This document shows positions 26,656 through 43,452 of a stretch of DNA of 64,000 nucleotides, one piece after another (the first letter of the stretch is position 1; the number at the start of each line of letters is the position of its first letter). The translations under genes were made by a program, and so were the position numbers. The notes under the pieces were generated by a model. The model saw only the letters and a program-made list of their open reading frames with translations, made no database searches and was not told where the DNA came from. Origin of the DNA: Sphingomonas sp. PP-CC-1A-547 (lineage in GTDB: Bacteria > Pseudomonadota > Alphaproteobacteria > Sphingomonadales > Sphingomonadaceae); assembly GCF_003610375.1 (NCBI RefSeq), contig NZ_RAPZ01000010.1, positions 532,161 to 596,160 on the forward strand, in the 5' to 3' direction.

Positions 26656-26762
26656 ACCACCCCGGCGAAGGCCGGGGCCCAATTGGGGGACGTCGATGAC
26701 GTAGCGCGGTGCTTCATTACTACCACCTTACCAATTGGGCCCCGGCCTTCGCCGGGGTGGTA
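26656..26762. repeat. Paired inverted-repeat element, family D (copy D1)
   Basis: ACCACCCCGGCGAAGGCCGG continues to GGCCCAATTGGGG; the right side mirrors it as CCAATTGGGCCCCGGCCTTC then GCCGGGGTGGT. The copy at 47508-47614 has the same arms with a different middle. Confidence 0.88.
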
Positions 26763-26810
26763 GTTTAGGGGAATGTGGGCAACCATCCCATTAGCCGCCC
26801 TTACCGCAAC

Positions 26811-27293
26811 TCAGTGCAGCACCAGCCCACCCGGGCGCACGACGCCATCACGCAGCGCATGATCGTACAGCAGTTCCGTCTCCAGCTTCACCTGATGCGA
26901 CAATCGATCGAGCATCGATTCCGCCTGTCCGCCGAACGTAGCCCAGTCGTTGGGCGAGATCGTCGGCAACCAGCGGCCGATGAACGCCTTCCAGTCCGAG
27001 CGTAGGATGTCGAGATCCTCCTCCATCATCGCTATCGTGTCGGGCGAGCAATGCGCCTCCATCGCCACGACGGTTCGATCGATGACTTCGTCCTCGACGC
27101 CGAGGTGGTCGGCAACTGTAACGGCAAGTTCGATCAGCTTGCGCGAGGCGATCGCGCTTTGCGTCCTGGGCTGTCGCGACAGGGTGACGAGGTCAGCGCA
27201 CTGCCCGGCGATCTTCTCGTGATCGTCGATCAGCCTGGTCCAGTTCGCGCGATCCTGGTCGGATACTGTCCGCACTGCGATCCTGTCGTTCAT
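26811..27293 (-). CDS. Hemerythrin-like domain protein
   Basis: A 160-residue all-alpha protein with the hemerythrin pattern: LIDDHEKIAGQ (about 21-31), VADHLGVEDEVIDR (about 60-73) and EAHCSPDTIAMMEEDL (about 79-94). The His and acidic residues fit a di-iron site, although the C-terminal His pair is partly replaced. Such proteins bind O2, NO or iron. It is divergent from rpoB, with a 379-bp region between them. The exact ligand set is uncertain. Confidence 0.75.
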   Translation of the reverse strand: MNDRIAVRTVSDQDRANWTRLIDDHEKIAGQCADLVTLSRQPRTQSAIASRKLIELAVTVADHLGVEDEVIDRTVVAMEAHCSPDTIAMMEEDLDILRSDWKAFIGRWLPTISPNDWATFGGQAESMLDRLSHQVKLETELLYDHALRDGVVRPGGLVLH

Positions 27294-27445
27294 GACGCCG
27301 CCTACTCCTTGCGAGGGCCACCTGGTGATACTGGAAATACGCGTTACATCGTGTCAGGGATGCAGATAGCGTCGGCCAGCGTCTAGTAGCTATAGTATTT
27401 CCGGCAGTGCGACCGTGTCGAAACGACCGTTTGACCCGGGCCCCT

Positions 27446-27474
27446 TTGACATCACGCCGTGCCACGCCTATATC
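27446..27474 (+). promoter_or_regulatory. Sigma-70-type promoter for rpoB-rpoC
   Basis: TTGACA at 27446-27451, a 17-bp spacer and TATATC at 27469-27474. The -35 box is perfect and the -10 box matches 4 of 6. A transcript would start near 27481, about 190 nt before the rpoB ATG. Confidence 0.8.
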
Positions 27475-27559
27475 CGCATCTCACCACAGCATCCGGGAAA
27501 TGACATGCCGTCGCGCAGCGTGTCGATCGTATTGGATACCGAGGTTTCATACGCTGAGA

Positions 27560-27589
27560 GCCGCCGCACCTGATGCGCGCGGCCTTTTT
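27560..27589 (+). terminator. Terminator-like hairpin in the rpoB leader (possible attenuator)
   Basis: GCCGC CGCA loop CCTGA TGCG (bulged C) GCGGC followed by CTTTTT: nine base pairs with one bulge and a T-run, lying between the promoter and rpoB. It could regulate rpoBC by attenuation or stop upstream transcription. Confidence 0.65.
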
Positions 27590-27672
27590 GCGTGAACGTG
27601 CGTCCCGCTCGGGGGTTCCCAAGCACGAAATTACGACTGATCCGTCAGTTTTTATAGGGCGAAACAAAACCT

Positions 27673-31827
<4,155 letters not shown>

Positions 31828-31834
31828 GCCTCAA

Positions 31835-31945
31835 CTCCTCCCCTCCCGCTTGCGGGAGGGGTCGGGGGAGGGCCTGTCCCCGCAGGCACCACCCCGAGAG
31901 GCTACGACATCCCCTCCCCTAGCCCCTCCCGCCATGCGGGAGGGG
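31835..31945. repeat. Paired inverted-repeat element, family A (copy A2) between rpoB and rpoC
   Basis: CTCCTCCCCTCCCGCTTGCG then GGAGGGGTCGGGGGAGGG is mirrored by CCCTCCCGCCATGCGGGAGGGG. It starts 8 nt after the rpoB stop (TAA ends at 31827) and ends 13 nt before the preferred rpoC start, so it fills the whole intergenic region. Confidence 0.88.
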
Positions 31946-31958
31946 AATGGAGAATAAA

Positions 31959-36245
<4,287 letters not shown>

Positions 36246-36280
36246 TCGGTTTCTTCAGACGCCTCGGCGCTGACTAAGGA

Positions 36281-36322
36281 AAAGGCCGCCGTCCGGGATA
36301 CCGGGCGGCGGCCTTTTGGTTT
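36281..36322 (+). terminator. Intrinsic terminator of rpoB-rpoC
   Basis: AAAGGCCGCCG-t-CCGG / CCGG-g-CGGCGGCCTTT around the loop GATA, 15 base pairs with one mismatch, followed by a TTTTGGTTTT run, 36 nt after the rpoC stop. Confidence 0.93.
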
Positions 36323-36430
36323 TAGGGCGCAAATGCAGAGAAGGGCTGATCGACCTTCGGAGTTTTGCAGAGCTTAATCTAAACCCGGTCGGCTCAGGCG
36401 AGATCGATGGGTACAGCTGTCAGGCAAGCT

Positions 36431-36483
36431 GTTTCCCCGCGAAGGCGGGGATCCAGACTGGGCTCCCGCCTTCGCGGGAGAAC
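36431..36483. repeat. Paired inverted-repeat element, family C (copy C3)
   Basis: GTTTCCCCGCGAAGGCGGGG and CTCCCGCCTTCGCGGGAGAAC flank ATCCAGACTGGG. It is nearly the same sequence as C2 at 21051-21103, the only differences lying in the inner bases. Confidence 0.85.
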
Positions 36484-36793
36484 AAGAGTGTGCCGCCGTC
36501 AAATTGCAAGTCGCCCTACTCAAGAGGGATATTGACGCGATCCGGCGTCCCCCGTTCTACAAGACACGTCTTTCGATTTGCGCTCCGTGGACGCCGCAAC
36601 TTGTCCGGCATGACGGGGAAAATGCCGATCTGGCGGTCCGCGCTGACAGTAGATCGGCCCCCCTAGCGCGCGTGGCTTCATGCCGTGCACCACGGCATCG
36701 ACAATTTCTCCGCAACAAAGCAGTCGCATTCCCGCTGTACGGCTGCGGCGGGTGCTGTCGAAATTAGCGGCCGGGAAGGACAACACAGAGCCG

Positions 36794-38072
36794 ATGCGAA
36801 AGATCGTCCTCGCCACGATCGGCTCGCTCGGCGACCTGCATCCCTTCATCGCGATTGGCCTTGCGCTGAAGGCTAGAGGGTTCGCGGTCGTGATGGCGGT
36901 ACCTGCCGATCACGTCGCCAAGGTCGAAGCCGCAGGCCTCACCGGCGTCGCTATCGTCGGTGGGTTCGACGCGCTGACCGAGACGTTGGGCATGCCGCCC
37001 GACCAGGTCGCAAAGCGGATCATGTCGGATCAGACCTATCTGATAAACCGAATCCTGATGCCGTGGCTGGCCGACAGCACGACGGCGCTCGACGACGCGA
37101 TTGAGGGGGCAGTCGCGCTGGTCGCCTCACTGTTCGTGTTCGCCGCGCCGATCGTCGCGGAAGCGCGGGGCGTGCCGCTGGTCAACGTTCTGCTCCAGCC
37201 GATGGCGACGTTCTCCGCCTATGCGCGCCCCCGCACGCCCGACTTCGCGATGATGGCCCACGCACCTACCGGGCCGATCGGTCGTGCCTGGAACCGGTCG
37301 GTGTACCGGATCATGCGCGGCGTCCTGCGACATCGGTATGGACGCCCCGTCGATGCGGTTCGCAAGACAACCGGCCTGCCGCCGTCACGCCAGGCGTTGC
37401 TGCTCGAGACGCCCGCGAGCGCCGACCTGACCTTGTGCTGCTATTCGCCGGCCATCGCGCCGCGCCAGCCTGACCTCCCCGACAATGCGCGCGTCACTGG
37501 CTTTGCGATCTTCGACAGCGATACCGGCGCCCCCGAAACACTCGATCCCGCGCTCGAGACGTTCCTTCCGCCGGTCCACCGCCGCTGGTCTTCACACTGG
37601 GATCCTTTGCGACGTTTGCGCCTGGCGACTTCTACAACGCTGCAGCCTCGACCGCGCGAACGCTCGGGCTGCGCGCGGTACTGCTGACCGGTAGCGACGA
37701 TCTGGCAGCAGCGAGCGAACACGTCCATGTCTGCCGCTATGCGCCGCACTCGCTGCTGTTCCCGCTAGCCTGCGCGATCGTCCATCACGGCGGCGCGGGC
37801 TCGACCGGGCAAGCGCTACGCGCCGGCAAACCGCAACTCGTCGTCCCGCACATGGGCGATACGACAACGGGCACCGCATTCAATCGATCGGCGTCGGCAA
37901 GACGCTGTCGTCGAAACACTTCACGACCGCGCGTGCTGGTGCCGCGATCACCGCCATCCTGACCGACCAAATGCGCGAGAAGGCCGCGCAGGTCGGCGCG
38001 CAGGTTGCGCTGGAGAACGGCGCAGAGGCTGCTGCGGACGCGATCGCAGCGCTCGTCGTTGAGCGCGGCTGA
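36794..38072 (+). pseudogene. Glycosyltransferase (UDP-sugar, MGT/UGT-type), broken by two frameshifts
   Basis: The natural start is MRKIVLATIGSLGDLHPF at 36794. The first frame runs through DTGAPETLDPALETFL and ends by frameshift between 37562 and 37579, where PPLVFTLGSFATFAPGDFY continues in another frame. A second shift at about 37858-37862 moves into YDNGHRIQSIGVGKTLSSKH, ending at a stop at 38070. The conserved donor-binding motif HHGGAGSTGQALRAGKPQ lies between the shifts. Read across, it is a 425-residue glycosyltransferase of the UGT/sterol-glucosyltransferase group. Both shifts remove 1 nt net. A sequencing error is possible. Confidence 0.82.
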
Positions 38073-38164
38073 CTTGGTCGACAGTTTTCAGGGATCATGG
38101 TGACAAAAAGATCATCGACGCCGGGCGTTGCCGTCGCGCCTTGGCGGGGCTAGGCGGACTGCCG

Positions 38165-38953
38165 ATGCGGTCGGCGTACCATCCTTCGTCGATCGAGACG
38201 CGCGGTTCGACCCGTCGGCGGAGCGGCGCGTTCGTACTGACCGTCATCGCGCATGTCCTTATTCTCCTGCTGCTGTTGCGACTGGCGCCCTCGGTTACCT
38301 CGAAGCCCGAGGAGCGGCGCGAGCCGGTCACGTTCCAGATTGCCCCGGATCAGACTGCCCCCACGCCCGAAAAGCGCACGCCGTCGCCGACCAGGCAAAA
38401 GCGTGCGAGCGGCGGTTCGCCGCAGCGTGCCGCACCCAGGGTCCCCGCGGCACAGGCGCCTCCTGCCCCGCCGAAGTCGCCACCACCGCTGCCGATCAAG
38501 ATGCTCGGCGGGATGGAAATGTTCGATGCGGCCGATATCTCGAAAATGCCGTCGCATCCCGACGATCAGCTTGCCGGCGGTGACGGTGGCAGCGGGGCGG
38601 GCAAGGGCAAGGACAGCGGGTCCGCCTATGGCCCCGGCGAAGGCCCGGGTGGCGAGCGGCTGTACAAGGTCGAATGGTATCGCCGACCGACCGACGCCGA
38701 ACTCAACGGTTACCTGAAGAGCGCCCCGCCGCCGAACAGCTGGGCGAAGATCGCGTGCCGGATGATCGCGAATTACCAGGTCGAAAACTGCCGTGCGCTG
38801 AGCGAGTCGCCGGTCGGCTCGGGGCTGGCGCGGGCGATGCGGCAGGCCGCGTGGCAGTTCCGGGTTCGGCCGCCGCGGGTGGGTGGGAAGCAGATCCTCG
38901 GCGGCTGGGTCGAGATCGATATCGAGTTCAATTCCGGGAGAGCGCCGGACTAG
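38165..38953 (+). CDS. TonB-like single-span envelope protein
   Basis: A 262-residue protein with a cytoplasmic Arg-rich tail, one hydrophobic segment (about 20-42, GAFVLTVIAHVLILLLLLRLA) and a Pro/Lys/Arg-rich periplasmic stretch (TAPTPEKRTPSPTRQKRASGG), a Gly-rich linker and a C-terminal domain with KVEWYRRPTDAELNGYL. The architecture is TonB-like, but the C-terminal domain is not a typical TonB domain. A TTG at 38141 in frame is an alternative start. No exbB or exbD gene is near. Confidence 0.6.
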   Translation: MRSAYHPSSIETRGSTRRRSGAFVLTVIAHVLILLLLLRLAPSVTSKPEERREPVTFQIAPDQTAPTPEKRTPSPTRQKRASGGSPQRAAPRVPAAQAPPAPPKSPPPLPIKMLGGMEMFDAADISKMPSHPDDQLAGGDGGSGAGKGKDSGSAYGPGEGPGGERLYKVEWYRRPTDAELNGYLKSAPPPNSWAKIACRMIANYQVENCRALSESPVGSGLARAMRQAAWQFRVRPPRVGGKQILGGWVEIDIEFNSGRAPD

Positions 38954-38964
38954 GTAAGCTTCTG

Positions 38965-39089
38965 ATCCTCCCCGCCAGGGGGAGGTGGCACCAAAGGTGA
39001 CGGAGGGGGAGGACACGGAACAGCGGTCGGCGCTTACCGCCCCCTCCGTCTGGCAAGCGCCAGCCACCTCCCCCTGGCGGGGGAGGATC
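38965..39089. repeat. Paired inverted-repeat element, family B (copy B3)
   Basis: ATCCTCCCCGCCAGGGGGAG on the left mirrors CTCCCCCTGGCGGGGGAGGAT on the right, with inner arms TGACGGAGGGGGAGG and CCCCCTCCGTCTGG. It lies between two convergent genes. Confidence 0.86.
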
Positions 39090-39099
39090 GGAGCCTCAG

Positions 39100-39879
39100 T
39101 CAGATCTCACTCGTGATGGAGTGCTTGGCCTCGGGGGACAACGTCCGTGCAAGCGTCTCGAACTGCCCACCCTCGACGCGGATCTCGTTGAACGCCGGGG
39201 GACTGCCGCGCGTGCGTTTCGACAGCGTGCCGGCACCGATCATGCGGATGATCCGGCCTGCGCGCTCGACGGGGACGTCGAACGGGTCGTGGACGTGACC
39301 CGACAACACCGCGTGCGCGCCCGCCTCGGCCAGCGCGGTCAGGGCCTCGTCGCCGTTACGCGTCTTGGCGGTTCCGGTGGTGCCGCCCTCGATCAGCGGA
39401 TGATGCGCGCCGATGAAGATCAGATTGCCCTTCGGCACGTCCGCGATCATTGCCAGCGCGCGCTTGAGCGAACCGGGGCTCACACGCCCCTTCGACCAGT
39501 TCCACCTCCACTGCGCTCGCGCCGTCGTCTTCAGCGGGACGACGGTGACGCCGGGAAGCTCCAACGGCTTCTCAATCATCTGCTCGACGGCCGCGTAGCG
39601 CTGGTACGGCGCGAGCAGCCGGCGGAACGGGTCCCAATAATAGGGGATGTCATGATTGCCGACTTCCAGCGTCACCGGCACGCCGAGCGAACGCAGCCAG
39701 TCGCCGCCCTGCTGGAACTCGTCCTTGGTGGCGCGCATCGTCAGGTCGCCGGTCATGATGACCGCGTCCGGCTTCTCCTCGGCGACACGCTCGGAAAACC
39801 AGGCGATTGCCGCCGGGTCCTCCGCGCCGAAATGTACGTCGCTGACGTGGAACAGTTTCAGCGTGCGGGCCTCAGGCAA
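39100..39879 (-). CDS. Calcineurin-like metallophosphoesterase
   Basis: A 259-residue metallophosphoesterase with the full motif set: VSDVHFG, IMTGDLT, LEVGNHDIPYY, GAHHP and SGHVHDPF, all in order. It could act on nucleotides, phospholipids or cyclic phosphates; the substrate is not predictable. I place the start at the TTG at 39879, which overlaps the catalase-family stop, but an internal start at LKLFHVSDV is possible. It is co-transcribed with the catalase-family gene. Confidence 0.82.
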   Translation of the reverse strand: MPEARTLKLFHVSDVHFGAEDPAAIAWFSERVAEEKPDAVIMTGDLTMRATKDEFQQGGDWLRSLGVPVTLEVGNHDIPYYWDPFRRLLAPYQRYAAVEQMIEKPLELPGVTVVPLKTTARAQWRWNWSKGRVSPGSLKRALAMIADVPKGNLIFIGAHHPLIEGGTTGTAKTRNGDEALTALAEAGAHAVLSGHVHDPFDVPVERAGRIIRMIGAGTLSKRTRGSPPAFNEIRVEGGQFETLARTLSPEAKHSITSEI

Positions 39880-40966
39880 TTTCGGACAGCTTCGTCGGCT
39901 CGTGCATCGGGCAGCCGTTGAACTTGCCACGGAAGTTCGCCGACTGCTTGTACGTTTCGTTGCGGGCGCGATTGACGCCGCCGAGCGGCTGGTGGGCAGT
40001 GATGCCGTGCCAGATGCTGTACGACAGCGCATCGTCGGTATGATCGGTGACGCCCTGCTCCCAAGAAAGCTGCGGCGGAATTTCAAGCGTCGCTACGGTC
40101 ACGAACGGACTCTCTTTCTCGTCCCACACCGCCGAGGCATCCTCGATCGGCATTTTTTCGAGATCGGTGTTTAGCTGCACGCGGAATTCCCAGGTGCCGC
40201 CATGCTCGATCATCTCGTCGCGTACGACCTCGCGCAACGCATCCGGGCGCGCGGTGATATCGACGGTATCGTCGGTGAGCCGGGTAAGGCCCGGCGAGAC
40301 CGGGAACAGTGCGACCTTCGCGATATAGTCGCCGTGACGAAAGGGCGTTTGCGAATAATAGGTCTCGCCGAGCGGGTGGACGGGCTTGGCACCACCGAGC
40401 GTCTGCAACGTGGCGGACTGGCCACCGACTGCTTCCAGCGCGGATTCGACGACGCGGAACGTAGCGGACATCGCCTTCTTCACGCCCTCGAACCGGTCGG
40501 TCGTCTTGGCCAGCAACTTGAGGTTCTTCGAGAACGCCTTGGCGTCGGGCGCCGAGAAGGCCGGGCCGTTGACCATGATGAAGTCCTGCGTCGTGTCGCC
40601 TTCCGAGCCCGGCAGGCGTGCGCCTTCAACGTCCAGGATCTTGAGCGCTAGGCCACGTGGCAGGCTGATGCTGTCGTCGAGGATGTCGCCGGCGTTGGTA
40701 GAGATGCGGATCACCGCTTCATGCGTACCCGGCCGGGCGAAAATGCCCTGGGCGAGTTCGGCGGGGAGGTTGTCGGCTACCGTGAACGTCCCGCGCGCGA
40801 TGCCGTGAGCCTTGGCATGGACCGAGCGTACCGCATGACCATAATCCTGCGACGTCGTCTCCAGAATTTCCTGGAAGGACCCCTCCAGCGTCTTCAGCGT
40901 CTCCTGCTCGTCGGGCGCGATCGTTTCGACCGAGGGATCGAAACGGACGGGTTGTTTGCTGGGCAT
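39872..40966 (-). CDS. Catalase-family protein
   Basis: A 364-residue heme catalase-like protein of the smaller SrpA-like type. HAKAHGIARGTFTV (about 50-63) holds the distal histidine region, and ISLPRGLALKILDVEGARL and DFIMVNGPAFSAPDA are typical; the C-terminal TYKQSANFRGKFNG is family-like. It may be a catalase, a peroxygenase or an allene-oxide-synthase-like enzyme. GGAGATATC precedes the ATG. A candidate EcfG-type promoter lies upstream (see 40997-41021). Confidence 0.83.
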   Translation of the reverse strand: MPSKQPVRFDPSVETIAPDEQETLKTLEGSFQEILETTSQDYGHAVRSVHAKAHGIARGTFTVADNLPAELAQGIFARPGTHEAVIRISTNAGDILDDSISLPRGLALKILDVEGARLPGSEGDTTQDFIMVNGPAFSAPDAKAFSKNLKLLAKTTDRFEGVKKAMSATFRVVESALEAVGGQSATLQTLGGAKPVHPLGETYYSQTPFRHGDYIAKVALFPVSPGLTRLTDDTVDITARPDALREVVRDEMIEHGGTWEFRVQLNTDLEKMPIEDASAVWDEKESPFVTVATLEIPPQLSWEQGVTDHTDDALSYSIWHGITAHQPLGGVNRARNETYKQSANFRGKFNGCPMHEPTKLSEIA

Positions 40967-40996
40967 GGGGGATATCTCCTCTGGGTACCTAGCCGT

Positions 40997-41021
40997 AACC
41001 GCTTGAGCGGAAAGACGTTCC
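40997..41021 (-). promoter_or_regulatory. Candidate EcfG (general stress) promoter for the catalase-family gene
   Basis: On the minus strand GGAAC (41021-41017), 16 nt, then GGTT (41000-40997). The alphaproteobacterial EcfG consensus is GGAAC-N16/17-CGTT, so the -10 differs at one base. It lies 31 bp before the start codon. The GGAAC box is part of a perfect 8-bp hairpin (41005-41025). Confidence 0.45.
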
Positions 41022-41026
41022 GCTCC

Positions 41027-41053
41027 CGTTGCAAACCCAGTGCGTTGCAAACC
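41027..41053. repeat. Short direct repeat in the catalase/FAH intergenic region
   Basis: CGTTGCAAACC occurs at 41027-41037 and again at 41043-41053, a 16-bp period, between the divergent catalase-family and FAH-family genes. It may be a regulator binding site or a chance duplication. Confidence 0.55.
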
Positions 41054-41092
41054 GAACGCGTGCGGCCGAAGGAGAACGGCGAAGGAGCCATC

Positions 41093-41767
41093 ATGCACAT
41101 CCCACACGTCACCGCGCCGACAGTCGCCATCGCCGGCACGACCGACCGCTTCCCCGTCCGCCGGATCTTCTGCGTCGGCCAGAACTATGCCGACCACGCC
41201 CGCGAGATGGGCTCCGATCCCGACCGGCAGGAGCCGTTCTTCTTTTCCAAGCCCGCCGACGCGGTTGTCGCAAACGCCACCACGCTCCCCTTCCCGCTCA
41301 AGACAGAAGACCTGCATCACGAAGTCGAACTCGTGATCGCGCTCGGCGCGGGCGGCAAGGATATCGCGGTCGAGTATGCCGCTGCGACGATCTTCGGCGC
41401 AGGCGTTGGCATCGACCTGACGCGCCGCGATCTCCAGGCGGCGGCAAAGAAGGCCGGGCGCCCGTGGGACATGGCGAAAGGCTTCGATCGCTCCGCCCCC
41501 GTCGGCGCGCTCACGTTAGGTGTGCCCGCGACCAAGGGCAGCATCGCGCTCGCGATCGACGGCGAGACACGCCAGTCCGGCGACCTGTCGATGATGATCT
41601 GGAGCGTGCCCGAAATCATCGCGACGTTGTCGACCTTCGTCGAACTGGCGCCGGGCGACCTGATCTTCACCGGCACCCCCGCCGGCGTCGGCCCGATCCG
41701 GCGCGGACAGATCGTGCACGCGACGATCGACGGGTTCGAAACACTGGAGGTGACATTCGCCGCATGA
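41093..41767 (+). CDS. Fumarylacetoacetate hydrolase (FAH)-family protein
   Basis: A 224-residue FAH-fold enzyme. Family marks are FCVGQNYADHAREMG, PFFFSKPADAVV, HHEVELVIALG (metal-binding acidic residues), GVGIDLTRRDLQ, AKGFDRSAP and the late GTPAGVGPI. Members cleave C-C bonds in acylpyruvates or act as oxaloacetate decarboxylases. GAAGGAG precedes the ATG at 41093. It is divergent from the catalase-family gene and is followed by an OFA transporter 44 bp downstream. Confidence 0.9.
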   Translation: MHIPHVTAPTVAIAGTTDRFPVRRIFCVGQNYADHAREMGSDPDRQEPFFFSKPADAVVANATTLPFPLKTEDLHHEVELVIALGAGGKDIAVEYAAATIFGAGVGIDLTRRDLQAAAKKAGRPWDMAKGFDRSAPVGALTLGVPATKGSIALAIDGETRQSGDLSMMIWSVPEIIATLSTFVELAPGDLIFTGTPAGVGPIRRGQIVHATIDGFETLEVTFAA

Positions 41768-41811
41768 TCGCCCATCATCCAGCACATAAACAAAACTAAA
41801 CAGGGGGTTGC

Positions 41812-43431
41812 ATGCCGGACACGAGAGACCTGGGCACGGAAGGCTTTCTCAGCCGGGCCCGGACAGTCGCCGCACCGGGTTTCAACCGCTGGCTGGTGCC
41901 CCCCTGCGCGCTCGCGATCCACCTGTGCATCGGCATGGCGTACGGGTTCAGCGTGTTCTGGTTGCCGCTGTCGCGCGCGATCGGGATCACGGATCCGGTC
42001 GCCTGCCCGAACCTCTCGCTGCTCGGCGCGCTGACCACCACGACCTGCGACTGGCGGGTCAGCGACCTCGTCTGGACGTACACGCTGTTCTTCGTCGTGC
42101 TGGGTGCCGCCGCCGCGATCTGGGGCGGCTGGCTCGAGCGCGCCGGCCCGCGGAAAGCCGGCGTCGTCGCCGCATTCTGCTGGTGCGGCGGCATGGGTAT
42201 CGCCGCGATCGGCATTTCCACGCACCAGCTCTGGCTGATCTGGCTGGGGTCGGGCGTGATCGGCGGGATCGGGCTCGGGCTCGGCTATATCTCGCCCGTC
42301 TCGACGCTGATCAAATGGTTTCCCGATCGGCGCGGGATGGCGACCGGCATGGCGATCATGGGCTTTGGCGGCGGCGCGATGATCGGCGGACCGCTCGCCG
42401 ACCTGTTGATGAAGCATTTCGCTAGCCCGACTGGCGTCGGCGTCTGGCAGACGTTCCTGGTCCTCGCCTGCGTTTATTTCGTGTTCATGATGGCCGGCGC
42501 GATCGGCTACCGCGTGCCTGCCGAGGGTTGGGCGCCCGCAGGCTGGACTGCGCCGACCAGCGCAAAGGCATCGATCAGTCGCTTCAACGTCGCCTTGTCG
42601 GACGCTCACCGCACGCCGCAATTCTGGCTGGTGTGGCTGGTGCTGTTCTTCAACGTCTCCGCCTCGATCGGGATCATCGGCATCGCCTCGCCGATGTTGC
42701 AGGAGCTGTTCGGCGGACGCCTGATCGACGCGCCGAGCGTGTTGTTCACCGCGTTCGACGACGACCAGAAGAAGGCGGCGGCCGCGGTCGGCGCAGGGTT
42801 CGTCGGCGCGATCAGCCTGTTCAACATCGGCGGGCGCTTCTTCTGGGCCTGGCTGTCCGATCGGATCGGGCGCAAACCCCTGTTCGCGACGATCCTCGCG
42901 GCAGGCGCGGTGCTCTACGGTTTCGCGGCACCGGCACTCGCTGGCACCACACTGGGCCTGTTCATCCTGGTCTTCTGCATTCTCGCCTCGATGTACGGCG
43001 GCGGGTTCGCGACTGCGCCGGCGTATCTCGCCGATCTGTTCGGGACCAAGTATGTCGGCGCGATCCACGGCCGGTTGCTGACCGCCTGGTCGACCGCGGG
43101 CGTGGTCGGACCGCTGCTCGTAGCCAACATGCGTGACCGAGCGATCGCGGCGGGTGTGCCTCGCAGCGATATCTATCCGCCGATCTTCCTCGTGCTGGCG
43201 GCGATGCTCGTCGCCGGGTTTGTCGCGAACCTGTTCGTCCGGCCGGTCGCGGCCAAGTTCCACATGGCGGCGGACGACCGTCCCATCGCTGTCGACACGG
43301 TGGCCGGCGGTACGGCAGTGGCGACAACCGGCACCTCGCCGATCGTCGTCTTCGCGTGGCTTGCAGTCGGGCTGCCGATCCTCTGGGGGATCTACATGAC
43401 GCTGTCGAAGGCGTTGATCCTGCTCAAATAG
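41812..43431 (+). CDS. OFA-family MFS transporter (oxalate/formate antiporter type)
   Basis: A 539-residue major-facilitator protein with about 12 hydrophobic spans. The OFA pattern is visible in the first span WLVPPCALAIHLCIGMAYGFSVFWLPL, the loop with an insertion after span 1 and GLGLGYISPVSTLIKWFPDRRGMATGMAIMGFGGGAMIGGP. Substrates of this family are small organic acids. FAH is the gene before it, so a carboxylic-acid or dicarbonyl substrate is plausible but not shown. Confidence 0.88.
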   Translation: MPDTRDLGTEGFLSRARTVAAPGFNRWLVPPCALAIHLCIGMAYGFSVFWLPLSRAIGITDPVACPNLSLLGALTTTTCDWRVSDLVWTYTLFFVVLGAAAAIWGGWLERAGPRKAGVVAAFCWCGGMGIAAIGISTHQLWLIWLGSGVIGGIGLGLGYISPVSTLIKWFPDRRGMATGMAIMGFGGGAMIGGPLADLLMKHFASPTGVGVWQTFLVLACVYFVFMMAGAIGYRVPAEGWAPAGWTAPTSAKASISRFNVALSDAHRTPQFWLVWLVLFFNVSASIGIIGIASPMLQELFGGRLIDAPSVLFTAFDDDQKKAAAAVGAGFVGAISLFNIGGRFFWAWLSDRIGRKPLFATILAAGAVLYGFAAPALAGTTLGLFILVFCILASMYGGGFATAPAYLADLFGTKYVGAIHGRLLTAWSTAGVVGPLLVANMRDRAIAAGVPRSDIYPPIFLVLAAMLVAGFVANLFVRPVAAKFHMAADDRPIAVDTVAGGTAVATTGTSPIVVFAWLAVGLPILWGIYMTLSKALILLK

Positions 43432-43452
43432 AACGCAACCTATCCGCGCAGA

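Larger units (their letters stand above)
27294..27672. other. Intergenic region and leader upstream of rpoB
   Basis: This 379-bp region contains the rpoB promoter (27446-27474) and a terminator-like hairpin (27560-27589) in the leader. There is no rplJ or rplL gene here. A 31-codon frame from the ATG at 27500 to the stop at 27593-27595 overlaps the hairpin but lacks evidence of being a gene. Confidence 0.7.
36246..36793. other. Intergenic region after rpoC
   Basis: This 548-bp region has the rpoC terminator (36281-36322), a family C repeat (36431-36483) and about 310 bp with no supported gene. The open frame that spans the repeat is not credible. The last part carries a Pro-rich frame but no ribosome site; it may contain the promoter of the broken glycosyltransferase. 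Confidence 0.6.
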
